A DNA stretch of 64,000 bases from contig NZ_JANUQM010000009.1 of the NCBI RefSeq assembly GCF_030386795.1, positions 262,492-326,491 of the forward strand, given 5' to 3'. This DNA is from Streptomyces sp. S.PNR 29. GTDB lineage: Bacteria > Actinomycetota > Actinomycetes > Streptomycetales > Streptomycetaceae. A program made the translations under genes and the position numbers. The notes under the pieces were generated by a model. That model saw nothing but the letters and a program-made list of their open reading frames with translations, had not been told where the DNA came from and made no database searches. This document shows positions 43,995 through 52,239 of this stretch, piece by piece (position 1 is the first letter of the stretch; every line of letters starts with the position of its first letter).

Positions 43995-45331
43995 GCGACG
44001 TCCTCACTCACCGTGGCGACCGGCAGGAACACCGCCACCTCATAACCCCCGTCGGCCGTCGGTCCCGCCGTCATCTCGCCGTTCAGCATGGAGACGCGCT
44101 CCCGCATGCCGGTGATGCCGTGTCCGGCGCCGGGAGACGGTTTGATCAGGGCCGGTGCGGGCGGCGGATCGTTGACTATGCGCAGGCCCAGGCCGCCCAG
44201 GACGTAGGAGACCTCGACACGGGCGCTCGCGCCGGGCGCGTGCCGCAGTGTGTTGCTCAGTGCCTCCTGGACTATTCGGTACGCCGACAGCTCGACGCCC
44301 TGCGGGAGTTCCCGGACCGCTCCGGTCACGGCCTTCTCCACGCTCAGGCCCGCCTCCCGCACGTTGGCCAGCAGCCCGTCGAGGTCGGCGAGCGTGGGCT
44401 GCGGGGCGTCCGGGGCCTCGTAGTCCTCGGCGCGGACGACGCCCAGGACGCGGCGCAGCTCGGTCAGGGCCGCCACCGCGTTCTCCCGGATGGTGGCGAA
44501 GGCCTTCTCCAGCTCCGGCGGCGGGTTCTCCACCCGGTAGGGCGCGGCCTCGGCCTGGATGGCGACGACCGACATGTGGTGGGCGACCACGTCGTGCAGC
44601 TCGCGGGCGATCGTGGTGCGCTCCTCCAGGAGGGTGCGGCGGGAGCGCTCGTGCGCGGTCACCGTCTGCTGGGCGGTCACCTCCTGCTCCGCTGCGCGAC
44701 GTATGTGCCACACGGCGACGACGAGCAGGAGCAGCGCGGAGAAGACCAGCATGGGGGCGGTGTTGGTGCCGTAGTAGTAGTGGTCGGCGCCGAACAGCGT
44801 CTCCGCCGCGAGGCCGTACGCCGCGGTCAGCGCCCACATCCAGGCGGCCGTGCGCGGCCTGGTGCGCACGGCGACGACCGTCAGTACCGTCAGATGGCAG
44901 GCGAAGCTGCTGGGTCTCCAGGGCCAGTCGCCCCAGCCGACACCGAACGGCAGGGCCAGCACCGAGCCGGCCATGGACAGCCAGAACGCGCCGACCGGCC
45001 TGACCATGGTCAGCAGAATCGGGATCACGGCGAGCGGGCCGAGCACGATCCCGAGCCCGTTGGTGTCGACCGTGGCCATGAGCAGGGTGAACATGGCGCA
45101 CGCCGCGATCAGGGCGTGCGGGGTCCAGGCCGCGTACTCCCGCAGGCGGCCCGGGAGCCGCCGGGTCAGGGGACCGTCGACGCTCATGCGGGGCAGCGGA
45201 CGGTAGGCGAAGGCGTCGTGGAACAGGTCCTGCCGCAGGCCGCGCAGGGCGTCGGCGGCCAGCCGGAACTCCGGGCTGCGCTGCTTGGCCCCGTCCCCCG
45301 GCGGCATGGTCATCTGAGTCGTCTCGGTCAC
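43991..45331 (-). CDS. NarL-type sensor histidine kinase 1
   Basis: A 446-residue HisKA_3-type kinase. Six hydrophobic segments in residues 70-210 (for example ALIAACAMFTLLMATV, GPLAVIPILLTMV and MLVFSALLLLVVAVWHI) form the sensor, followed by the H-box IARELHDVVAHHMSVV (His246) and a HATPase domain (GVELSAYRIVQEALSNTLRHAPGA; GAGHGITGMRERVSML). The sensor has almost no extracellular loops, so it probably senses membrane state or an intramembrane ligand. ATG at 45331. Confidence 0.93.
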   Translation of the reverse strand: MTETTQMTMPPGDGAKQRSPEFRLAADALRGLRQDLFHDAFAYRPLPRMSVDGPLTRRLPGRLREYAAWTPHALIAACAMFTLLMATVDTNGLGIVLGPLAVIPILLTMVRPVGAFWLSMAGSVLALPFGVGWGDWPWRPSSFACHLTVLTVVAVRTRPRTAAWMWALTAAYGLAAETLFGADHYYYGTNTAPMLVFSALLLLVVAVWHIRRAAEQEVTAQQTVTAHERSRRTLLEERTTIARELHDVVAHHMSVVAIQAEAAPYRVENPPPELEKAFATIRENAVAALTELRRVLGVVRAEDYEAPDAPQPTLADLDGLLANVREAGLSVEKAVTGAVRELPQGVELSAYRIVQEALSNTLRHAPGASARVEVSYVLGGLGLRIVNDPPPAPALIKPSPGAGHGITGMRERVSMLNGEMTAGPTADGGYEVAVFLPVATVSEDVA

Positions 45332-45375
45332 GTACAGAACGGTAGGCGCGAACCGGGGTCGCGGGCGTCCTCAGT

Positions 45376-45411
45376 GAGAGGGGTCCTCCGGTATCCCTCT
45401 CAGGTACGACG
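45376..45411. promoter_or_regulatory. Dyad and shared 15-mer upstream of histidine kinase 1
   Basis: Arms GAGAGGG (45376-45382) and CCCTCTC (45395-45401) form a dyad. Overlapping its right arm is CTCTCAGGTACGACG (45397-45411), nearly identical (14/15) to CTCTCAGGTACTACG upstream of the second system at 49908-49922. It lies 65-80 bases from the kinase ATG, so it is a candidate regulator site. Confidence 0.55.
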
Positions 45412-45428
45412 AGCCCACGGACAAGCCC

Positions 45429-46103
45429 TCAGTATCCCGAGGGCCGGACCAGCCCCGACTCGTACGCGAACACCGCCGCCTGCGTCCGGTCCCTGAGGCC
45501 CAGCTTCACCAGGATGCGGCCGACGTGCGTCTTCACGGTCTGTTCGGCGACGACGAGGCGCTGGGCGATCTCCGCGTTCGACAGTCCCTGCGCGATCAGG
45601 GCCAGCACCTCCGTCTCCCGCTCGGTCAGGTCGCCGACGCGCTGTTTCAGCGGGGCGCGCGGCCGGTCGGGCAGGCGGGAGAACTCGGTGAGCAGCCGCC
45701 GGGTGATGCCGGGCGCGAGCAGCGCGTCCCCGGCCGCCACGACCCGGATCGCCTCGGCGAGCTGGTTCGCGGACGCGTCCTTCAGCAGGAACCCGGACGC
45801 GCCGGCGCGCAGCGCCTCGTACACGTACTCGTCGAGGTCGAAGGTGGTGAGCACCAGCACCCTGATGTCGGGAGTCGCGCCGATGATGCGGCGGGTGGCC
45901 TCGATGCCGCCCAGCTCGGGCATGCGGATGTCCATCAGGACGACGTCCGGCGCGAGTTCGGCGACCTTGGCGACGGCGTCCAGCCCGTCCACCGCCTGGC
46001 CGATCACCTCGATGTCGGGCTGGGTGTTGAGCAGCACGGTGAAGCCCTGGCGGACCATCTGCTGGTCGTCGGCGATGACAACGCGGATGGGGCTGCTCGT
46101 CAT
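45429..46103 (-). CDS. NarL/LuxR-family response regulator 2
   Basis: A 224-residue regulator, paralogue of response regulator 1: receiver with Asp58 in VVLMDIRMPE, and a LuxR HTH (LTERETEVLALIAQGLSNAEIAQRLVVAEQTVKTHVGRILVKLGLRDRTQAAVFAYESGLV). The last gene of a four-gene overlapping operon; its ATG overlaps histidine kinase 2. The near-identical recognition helices suggest the two regulators may bind similar sites. Confidence 0.94.
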   Translation of the reverse strand: MTSSPIRVVIADDQQMVRQGFTVLLNTQPDIEVIGQAVDGLDAVAKVAELAPDVVLMDIRMPELGGIEATRRIIGATPDIRVLVLTTFDLDEYVYEALRAGASGFLLKDASANQLAEAIRVVAAGDALLAPGITRRLLTEFSRLPDRPRAPLKQRVGDLTERETEVLALIAQGLSNAEIAQRLVVAEQTVKTHVGRILVKLGLRDRTQAAVFAYESGLVRPSGY

Positions 46104-47515
46104 GCGGTGTCGTCCTTGGGGTCGGTGGCCGGAGCGGCGGCCGGGTCGGAAGCGGGGGCGGGAAGCCCGGTATCGGAGGCGGAGAGACCGGTATCGGCCG
46201 CGGGGAGACCGGTACCGGCCGTGGGGCGACCGGTATCGGCCGCGGGGCCGTCGTCACGCACGTGCGCCGGCAGGAAGGCCGACACCTGGTAGCCGCCGTC
46301 CGGCTCGGGGCCCGCCCACAGGCCGCCGCCGAGCATCGCGACCCGCTCCCGCATGCCGAGCAGCCCGTGCCCCGCCCCCGACGACGGTGGCGCGGCCCGC
46401 GTCGGGCGGGAGTTGACGACCATCATGCTCAACCCGAACGTGTGGTGCTCGACCTGGACACGGGCGGTCGCGCCGGGCGCGTGGCGCAGGACGTTGCTCA
46501 GCGCCTCCTGCACGATGCGGTACGCCGACAGCTCCACGCCGGACGGCAACGGCCGCCGCTCGCCGGTGACGTCGAGGGTCACGGTCAGGCCGGCCGCCCG
46601 GGTGTTCTCCACGAGCGCGTCGAGCCGGTCGAGGGTGGGCTGCGGGGCGTCCGGGGCGGCGCCGGTGCCGGGACCGTCGAGCGGCTGAGGGGCATCCGGG
46701 TGCTCCGAGCGCAGGACGCCGAGCACCCGGCGCAGTTCGGTGAGCGCCTCCAGCGCGTTCTGCCGGATGCCGGCGAGGTTCTCCTTGAGCTCCTCGGGCG
46801 GGTCCTGGACGAGGTGCGGGGCGACCTGGGCCTGGATGGAGATCACGGACATGTGGTGGGCCACCACGTCGTGCAGCTCGCGCGCGATGCGGCTGCGCTC
46901 CTCCAGCAGGGTGCGCCGGGCGCGTTCCTCGGCGGTGATCGTCTCCTGCTCCACCAGCTGGGTGCGGGCCTCCGCCCGCCCTCGGAACGCGATGCCGACC
47001 AGGACGGCCACGGCGAAGACGGAGACCGCTGTCGTCCCCGTCGACGAGTACTGCCCTCCGCCGTTCAGCCCCGTCATGATGGCCGTCGCCAGACCGGTCG
47101 CCGCCAGCGTCGCGACCGTGGTGCGCGTGGTCCGTCGCAGGGCGAGCAGGAGGAAGACGGCCGCGTGGGCGAGGACCTCCGGCGTGCTCCAGGGATAGTT
47201 GGGTCCCGGCTGGACCGGCGGAAGCGTCTCGCGGACGGCCAGGGCCGTGACGACGGTGCCGCCCAGCGACAGGGCCCAGGCGCGGCCCGGCCAGCGCAGG
47301 GCCAGGACGACGGCCACGCCCTGGACCAGGCCGGCCAGCAGGCCCTGCGCGGTGGTGAGCCGATAGTGCCGGCTCATGTCGTTGCCGCCGGCCAGGAAGA
47401 CACCGAGGGCGAGCCAGCAGACCAGGAGGCAGACCAGCAGGCGCAGCCAGCGACGGACACGGCCCCCCGGCCCCTGCTCCACCCCCGGTCGCATCACGCG
47501 GTACAGCCTAGACAT
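46100..47515 (-). CDS. NarL-type sensor histidine kinase 2
   Basis: A 471-residue HisKA_3 kinase with about five hydrophobic segments in residues 22-175, H-box IARELHDVVAHHMSVI (His215), and a HATPase domain (GVELSAYRIVQEALSNVLRHAPGA; GAGHGLLGMRERVAML). The C-terminus carries about four 7-residue repeats (DTGRPTA, GTGLPAA, DTGLSAS, DTGLPAP) encoded by 21-bp repeats. The ATG at 47515 overlaps the acyltransferase end by 8 bases; ATG 47494 is also possible. Confidence 0.92.
   Translation of the reverse strand: MSRLYRVMRPGVEQGPGGRVRRWLRLLVCLLVCWLALGVFLAGGNDMSRHYRLTTAQGLLAGLVQGVAVVLALRWPGRAWALSLGGTVVTALAVRETLPPVQPGPNYPWSTPEVLAHAAVFLLLALRRTTRTTVATLAATGLATAIMTGLNGGGQYSSTGTTAVSVFAVAVLVGIAFRGRAEARTQLVEQETITAEERARRTLLEERSRIARELHDVVAHHMSVISIQAQVAPHLVQDPPEELKENLAGIRQNALEALTELRRVLGVLRSEHPDAPQPLDGPGTGAAPDAPQPTLDRLDALVENTRAAGLTVTLDVTGERRPLPSGVELSAYRIVQEALSNVLRHAPGATARVQVEHHTFGLSMMVVNSRPTRAAPPSSGAGHGLLGMRERVAMLGGGLWAGPEPDGGYQVSAFLPAHVRDDGPAADTGRPTAGTGLPAADTGLSASDTGLPAPASDPAAAPATDPKDDTA
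46167..46250. repeat. Four 21-bp tandem repeats within histidine kinase 2
   Basis: Copies begin with CCGGTATCGG or CCGGTACCGG at 46167, 46188, 46209 and 46230. They encode the tail heptads of the kinase and keep the frame, so copy number may vary between strains. Confidence 0.8.
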
Positions 47516-48716
47516 GGGGCACGTCCGCCGGCGTCCGCCGATCCGACGGACGATGCGCCCGGACGACCCGCGACCGGCTCCGGCCCCCGCCGCCCTGCTC
47601 GTACGACCGGAAGGCGGCCCAGCAGACGCCCAGGGCCAGGGCGAACACCGGCAGCCAGACGAGCCGGGCCGCGACCCAGTCCAGGCCCTCGGGGCGGGTG
47701 TGCAGGCCGGGCAGGCGGCCCGCGAGGAGACCGGTGGCCGTGGTGGCCATCAGGGCCGTCTGGTGCCAGAGGAAGACCGTCATCGCGGAGAGGTTGACCA
47801 GTGCCACCGCCGCCCAGGCCATCGGCCTGCGCATCGCCCGGCGCAGCCGCTCGCGCAGCAGCAGGGCGAGGCCGCACTGGGCCAGTCCGAAGGTGACGGC
47901 CGCCAGCGTCGGCGGGTCGAGGTTGGACACCGCGGCGCCCGGGACACCGACCATCGACGCCGGGTAGCCCGCCCACGCCACCAGCGCCGCGGTCACCGCC
48001 GCCCCGCCGGCGAGCAGGATCCAGCCCGCACGGCGGCGCTCCAGCTCGCCGCGGGTCCAGGCGGCACCGAGGGCGTAGGGCACCATCCAGCCCGCCGCCA
48101 GATTCACCCAGCCGAGCCAGGACGGGGCGTCGAGGCCGAAGCGCAGGAGGTCCACATGGAGGACGACGGCCAGCGGCCAGAGCGGGTTGAGCCGGGTCAG
48201 CAACGGGGTCGCCGCCGTCAGCGCGGCGAAGACGAGGAGGAACCACAGCGGGGACAGGGCCAGTTTGACCAGCGTGCGGACCGTCAGGAAGTCCGCGCCG
48301 GTCAGGAGCAGCAGGGTCGCGGCCACCGTCCACAGGGTGAGGACGGCGGCGACCGGTTTGAACAGCCGGGACAGGCGGGTGGTCAGCCAGCGCCGGTACG
48401 GAATGCCGCGGCGGCGGGCGGATGCGTGACTGCGGGTGGCCACATGGCCGCCGACCAGGAAGAACACGGCCAGGGTCTGGAAGGCCCAGGAGACCGGGGC
48501 CAGCCAGGGCATGTGCTGCAAGGGGCTGGCGGTGCGCAGGGTGCGGCCGTCCGCGACCAGGGCCGTCACCAGCCAGTGGCCGAGGACGACGCCGAGGATC
48601 GCGATGGCGCGCAGGGCGTCGACGGCGCGGTCGCGGTCCGCGGGGGTGGCGGCGTCGACGCGGGCGGCGCTGTGCCGCAGGCGGTGCCGGGCGCCGCGCG
48701 GGCTCACTTCAGTCAC
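47508..48716 (-). CDS. Acyltransferase 3 family membrane protein
   Basis: A 402-residue integral membrane O-acyltransferase (OafA/YrhL-like) with about ten helices. N-terminal DRAVDALRAIAILGVVLGHWLV carries the family's RxxxxxxxxxGH-type start, the segment VFFLVGGHVATRSHASAR the second motif. Such enzymes acylate surface glycans, peptidoglycan or secondary metabolites. It overlaps its neighbours by 8 bases on both sides (the hydrolase start and histidine kinase 2), so the four genes form one operon. Confidence 0.88.
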   Translation of the reverse strand: MTEVSPRGARHRLRHSAARVDAATPADRDRAVDALRAIAILGVVLGHWLVTALVADGRTLRTASPLQHMPWLAPVSWAFQTLAVFFLVGGHVATRSHASARRRGIPYRRWLTTRLSRLFKPVAAVLTLWTVAATLLLLTGADFLTVRTLVKLALSPLWFLLVFAALTAATPLLTRLNPLWPLAVVLHVDLLRFGLDAPSWLGWVNLAAGWMVPYALGAAWTRGELERRRAGWILLAGGAAVTAALVAWAGYPASMVGVPGAAVSNLDPPTLAAVTFGLAQCGLALLLRERLRRAMRRPMAWAAVALVNLSAMTVFLWHQTALMATTATGLLAGRLPGLHTRPEGLDWVAARLVWLPVFALALGVCWAAFRSYEQGGGGRSRSRVVRAHRPSDRRTPADVPHV

Positions 48717-49800
48717 GGGTCACCTCCGTGGTCTCGCCCAGGGCGATCCGGGCGAGGTTCGTCAGGGAGACGGAGCCCGGGGTGAAGTAGTCGCTGTGGC
48801 CGCCGTCGCCGGCGGCGAAGACCCGGGCGCCGAAGGCCGGGGACACCGGGTCGGTGCCGAAGCCGACGGTCGTGCCGAACAGGTCGGCCTTGATGTGCGG
48901 GACGTTCGCCACCCAGTCGTCGGCGCCGCGCGCCGCCCAGACGCGTGCGCGGGTGTGCAGGGCCGCGGCGGAGTCGGCGCCGGTGCCGGGGCTGCCGACC
49001 AGGGCGATGTCGTCGGCGTCCAGGCCTGCGGCAGCGCGGCCGCACACGACCGAGCCGTAGGAGTGGCAGAGCAGGGAGATGTGCGCCCTCGGGCCCACGA
49101 GGCCGCGGAGTCGGTCCACGAAGGAGCGCAGGTGGGGGGCGGCCTGATCGGCGCGGGTCGTCGTGGTGACCGTGGTGCTGACCGTGCCGGGCGTCTCGTA
49201 GCCCAGCCAGGCCACGACCGCGGTGCCGGTGCCCTGCGGGGCCTCGCGCAGGAGGCGTCGGTGCAGGGCCTCGGCGGCGGCGTGGAAACGGCCGTAGGTG
49301 TCGAGGTTCGTGTCGGAGCCCGGGACCAGCACGGCGATGCGGTCCGCGTGCGCGAGGTCGCCGAAGACCTCCGTCGCGCGGCCGGCGCCGCGGCCGTCGA
49401 AGGCCAGAAGGTGCCGGGACGGGGCGGCCAGGGAGCGGTCCGCTGCGGCGCGACGGTGGTCGCCGTGGCCGGCGGCCATGTGGGACGCCGCCAACGCGCC
49501 CGCTCGGTTGGCGGCGTAGGCGTCCTGGAGGGTGGCCGCGGTGACGGGCGGGAGTGCGGCGGGGGCCGGGGCCGGGATCGCGGGCCGCGTCGCGCCGGAG
49601 AGGGGGAACACCACGGCTGTGGTGACGAGGGCGGCGAGCAGGGCACGGCGCCACCTCCGGGCGTGGCGGGGTTTCCCGTGAGGTTCGCTCTCCTGCTCCC
49701 CCCGGCTGCCTTCCCCGTGCTCCTCGCGCAGGCGGCCACCGGCCCCGTCACGCAGCGCGACACCTGTCTCCGGCAGCCGCCCCTCCGCCCCAAGCCCCAT
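48709..49800 (-). CDS. DUF1023-type alpha/beta hydrolase, membrane-anchored or secreted
   Basis: A 363-residue protein. A basic N-terminus and helix (RRALLAALVTTAVVFPLSGATRPA, about 51-74) look like a signal anchor. The hydrolase part carries the nucleophile elbow LLCHSYGSV with Ser247, an aspartate in FGTDPVSPAF and a histidine in GDGGHSDYFTPGS. DUF1023 enzymes are serine hydrolases of unknown substrate. As the first gene of the acyltransferase/two-component operon it could remove the acyl group its neighbour adds; that is inference. Confidence 0.88.
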   Translation of the reverse strand: MGLGAEGRLPETGVALRDGAGGRLREEHGEGSRGEQESEPHGKPRHARRWRRALLAALVTTAVVFPLSGATRPAIPAPAPAALPPVTAATLQDAYAANRAGALAASHMAAGHGDHRRAAADRSLAAPSRHLLAFDGRGAGRATEVFGDLAHADRIAVLVPGSDTNLDTYGRFHAAAEALHRRLLREAPQGTGTAVVAWLGYETPGTVSTTVTTTTRADQAAPHLRSFVDRLRGLVGPRAHISLLCHSYGSVVCGRAAAGLDADDIALVGSPGTGADSAAALHTRARVWAARGADDWVANVPHIKADLFGTTVGFGTDPVSPAFGARVFAAGDGGHSDYFTPGSVSLTNLARIALGETTEVTRD

Positions 49801-49894
49801 GCCCGTCGCCCCTCCCAGACCGCCCGCCCATCGGGCTTGTCTGGTGGGGAAGTTATAAATGCGGGCTCGTAGCCGGCGTCACGCCAGGGAGCTC

Positions 49895-49922
49895 ACCTGA
49901 GGCGTAGCTCTCAGGTACTACG
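49895..49922. promoter_or_regulatory. Dyad and shared 15-mer upstream of the hydrolase operon
   Basis: Perfect arms ACCTGAG (49895-49901) and CTCAGGT (49910-49916) form a dyad; CTCTCAGGTACTACG (49908-49922) is the motif also seen at 45397-45411. It lies 95-120 bases upstream of the hydrolase ATG and is the best candidate for response-regulator binding. Confidence 0.55.
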
Positions 49923-49945
49923 GGTATGACGGAGTCGCCTCAGGG

Positions 49946-50827
49946 TCACCACGCCAACTGGGCGATCTCCTCCGCCACCACCGCGCACGCGTCCGCCGCC
50001 GGGTCGATCAGCGGGAAGTGGCCGACGTCCTCCAGCAGCGTCACGCCCACCACCTCGCCGGCCTTCGCCGCCGCTTCCGCGTACGAGTCGGCGACCGCCT
50101 GCGGGACATCCAGGTCCGCACGGCCCTGCACGAGGGTGGTGGCGATGCCGGTGGGCAGCAGCAGAGCCGGGTCCACGTACGGCAGCCGCTCGGCGAACCG
50201 CTCGTCATCGCCGAGGAGTTGCCGCGCGGCGCCCCCGCACACGTCCAGCTTGTCGGCGACCGTGAAGTCGGCGATGGGCGCGAGGGCCACCACCCCGCGC
50301 AGGGCCGCGGGCCGGTCGGTGCGCCAGGGCGCGTCGGCGGGCAGCACATGGCGGGCCGCCGCCCACAGCGCGAGGTGGCCGCCCGCCGAGTGACCGGTGA
50401 GCACCGTACGGCGCGGGTCGGCCTGGGGCAGGACCTCCCGTACGAGCGCGGGCAGCGCGTCGAGCGCGGCGGCGACGTCGTCGAGGGTGTCGGGCCAGCG
50501 CCCGGCCACGGCGGCTTCGCCCTGCCCCTCCTGGCCCTCGGCCCCACGCCGGTACTCCACACTCGCCACCGCGAAGCCGCGGCGGGCCAGGAAGTCCGCG
50601 AACGGGCTGACGTGCCGCCGGTCGTACGGAGCCCGCCAGGCGCCCCCGTGCAGCACGACCACCAAGGGCACCGCCCCGCCCGGCCCGCCCGTCCCGCGCG
50701 GGGCGTAGAAGTCGATCACCTGGTCGGGGTGATCGCCGTACGCGACGGTGGAGTCGGGGTCGACCGGCGCGTGCGCGAAGGCCGACTTCTCTTCTGCGGC
50801 GGCGCGGGCTGCGGCATCGTCCGGCAT
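49946..50827 (-). CDS. Alpha/beta hydrolase, probable kynurenine formamidase
   Basis: A 293-residue esterase-like hydrolase. The oxyanion HGGAW (60-64), the nucleophile Ser147 in TGHSAGGH and the catalytic His in EDVGHFPLID are clear. HGGXW esterases include the kynurenine formamidases of eukaryotes. Its neighbours are kynureninase and tryptophan 2,3-dioxygenase, so hydrolysis of N-formylkynurenine to kynurenine is the most likely role. It sits 212 bases from kynU, beyond two hairpins, and probably has its own promoter. Confidence 0.8.
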   Translation of the reverse strand: MPDDAAARAAAEEKSAFAHAPVDPDSTVAYGDHPDQVIDFYAPRGTGGPGGAVPLVVVLHGGAWRAPYDRRHVSPFADFLARRGFAVASVEYRRGAEGQEGQGEAAVAGRWPDTLDDVAAALDALPALVREVLPQADPRRTVLTGHSAGGHLALWAAARHVLPADAPWRTDRPAALRGVVALAPIADFTVADKLDVCGGAARQLLGDDERFAERLPYVDPALLLPTGIATTLVQGRADLDVPQAVADSYAEAAAKAGEVVGVTLLEDVGHFPLIDPAADACAVVAEEIAQLAW

Positions 50828-50984
50828 GCTCCAACCTCTCAGCGATGAAACGAACTTGGCGGACCAGGAGAGAGCAGTCAGCCTCTGGGCCGGGACGGTA
50901 TCAGGCGGGTGACGTGCGCCGACATGTGGATGTCACGCTGGGTGAGGTTCAGGGAGGCCCTGTTCCCGCACCGCCCGGCCCCGG

Positions 50985-51012
50985 CACCCCGGCCGCCGCG
51001 ACGGCCGGGGTG
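50985..51012. terminator. kynU terminator (second hairpin)
   Basis: Perfect 11-bp arms CACCCCGGCCG and CGGCCGGGGTG enclose CCGCGA. It lies 28-55 bases past the kynU stop. Confidence 0.75.
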
Positions 51013-51014
51013 TA

Positions 51015-51038
51015 CGTCACCGGCGAGAACCGGTGACG
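51015..51038. terminator. kynU-proximal hairpin
   Basis: Arms CGTCACCGG (51015-51023) and CCGGTGACG (51030-51038) enclose CGAGAA, directly after the kynU stop. Together with the next hairpin it makes a double terminator. Confidence 0.7.
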
Positions 51039-51039
51039 C

Positions 51040-52239
51040 TCAGCCCAGGGTCTCCCCGAGCACCCGCGCCGCCCGCTCCACGTCCGCGAACCCGACGTAC
51101 AGCGGCGTGAAGCCGAAGCGCAGGACGTCCGGGGCACGGAAGTCCCCGACCACCCCCCGCTCGATCAGCCGCCTCATCACGTCCCCGGCGTCCTCGCACC
51201 GCAACGCCACCTGGCTGCCCCGCTCCTGGTGAGCGACCGGAGTCAGGCACTCCACGCGCCCCTCGCCCACGTACTCCCCGACGCACTCCAGGAAGAAGTC
51301 GGTGAGCGCGAGGGACTTGGCCCGTACGGCGCCGATGGACACGCCGTCCCACACCTCCAGCGCCGCCTCCAGGGCGAGCATGGAGAGGATGTCGGGCGTG
51401 CCGACGCGGCCGCGCAGGGCACCGGACGCCGGTGCGTACGCGGTCCGCATGCCGAAGGGCTCGGCGTGGGAGTTCCAGCCGGGCAGGGGCGAGTCGAAGC
51501 GGTCCTGCAACTCCCCGCGGACGTACAGGTACGCCGGTGAGCCCGGGCCGCCGTTCAGATACTTGTAGGTGCAGCCGACCGCGAGGTCCACACCGTGCTC
51601 GTCCAGCCCCACCGGCAGCGCGCCCGCGCTGTGGCACAGGTCCCAGACGGCGTACGCCCCCGCCGCGTGCACGGCCGCCGTCAGCGACGGCAGGTCGTGC
51701 AGCCGGCCGGTGCGGTAGTCGACGTGGTTGAGCAGGACCGCGGCGGTACGGTCGCTCAGCGAGGACGGCACCTCCGAAGGAGTCACCGCGCGCAGGGTGC
51801 GGCCGGTCAGGCGGGCCGCCGACTCGGCTATGTAACCGTCCGTGGGGAACGTCGTCGCGTCGACCAGGATCTCGTCCCGGTCCTGGCCCGCGAGCCGCAC
51901 CGCCCCCACCAGCGCCTTGAACACGTTGACGCTCGTCGAGTCACCGACGACGATCTGCCCCGGCGCCGCCCCGACCAGCGGAGCGATCCGGTCACCGATC
52001 CGCTCCGGCGCCGTCCACCAGCCGCTCTCCTCCCAGGAGCGGATGCGCAGTTCGCCCCACTGCCTGCGGATGACGTCCGCCACCCGCGCCGGGACGTTCG
52101 CCGGCAGGGCGCCCAGGGAGTTTCCGTCCAGGTAGACCACGTCGTCCAGGACGAAGCGGGACCGCAGCGGGGCCAGGTCGTCGCCGGTGTCCAGCTTCTC
52201 CGCGCGCACAGCGAGCTCGGACACATGACGCTCAGACAT
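51040..52239 (-). CDS. kynU: Kynureninase
   Basis: A 399-residue PLP enzyme that cleaves kynurenine to anthranilate and alanine. The fold-type I active site has Asp at VWDLCHSAGALPVGLDEHGVDLAVGCTYKYLNGGPGSPAYLYV, placing the PLP lysine at Lys226. The ATG at 52239 overlaps the TDO stop by 8 bases. With TDO and the neighbouring hydrolase it forms a tryptophan-to-anthranilate pathway; no further catabolic genes (kmo, haaO) are nearby. Confidence 0.94.
   Translation of the reverse strand: MSERHVSELAVRAEKLDTGDDLAPLRSRFVLDDVVYLDGNSLGALPANVPARVADVIRRQWGELRIRSWEESGWWTAPERIGDRIAPLVGAAPGQIVVGDSTSVNVFKALVGAVRLAGQDRDEILVDATTFPTDGYIAESAARLTGRTLRAVTPSEVPSSLSDRTAAVLLNHVDYRTGRLHDLPSLTAAVHAAGAYAVWDLCHSAGALPVGLDEHGVDLAVGCTYKYLNGGPGSPAYLYVRGELQDRFDSPLPGWNSHAEPFGMRTAYAPASGALRGRVGTPDILSMLALEAALEVWDGVSIGAVRAKSLALTDFFLECVGEYVGEGRVECLTPVAHQERGSQVALRCEDAGDVMRRLIERGVVGDFRAPDVLRFGFTPLYVGFADVERAARVLGETLG

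Noticed and set aside
50845..51036. A 63-codon plus-strand frame between the hydrolase gene and kynU
   Set aside because: It spans the two terminator hairpins and has no recognisable protein features.
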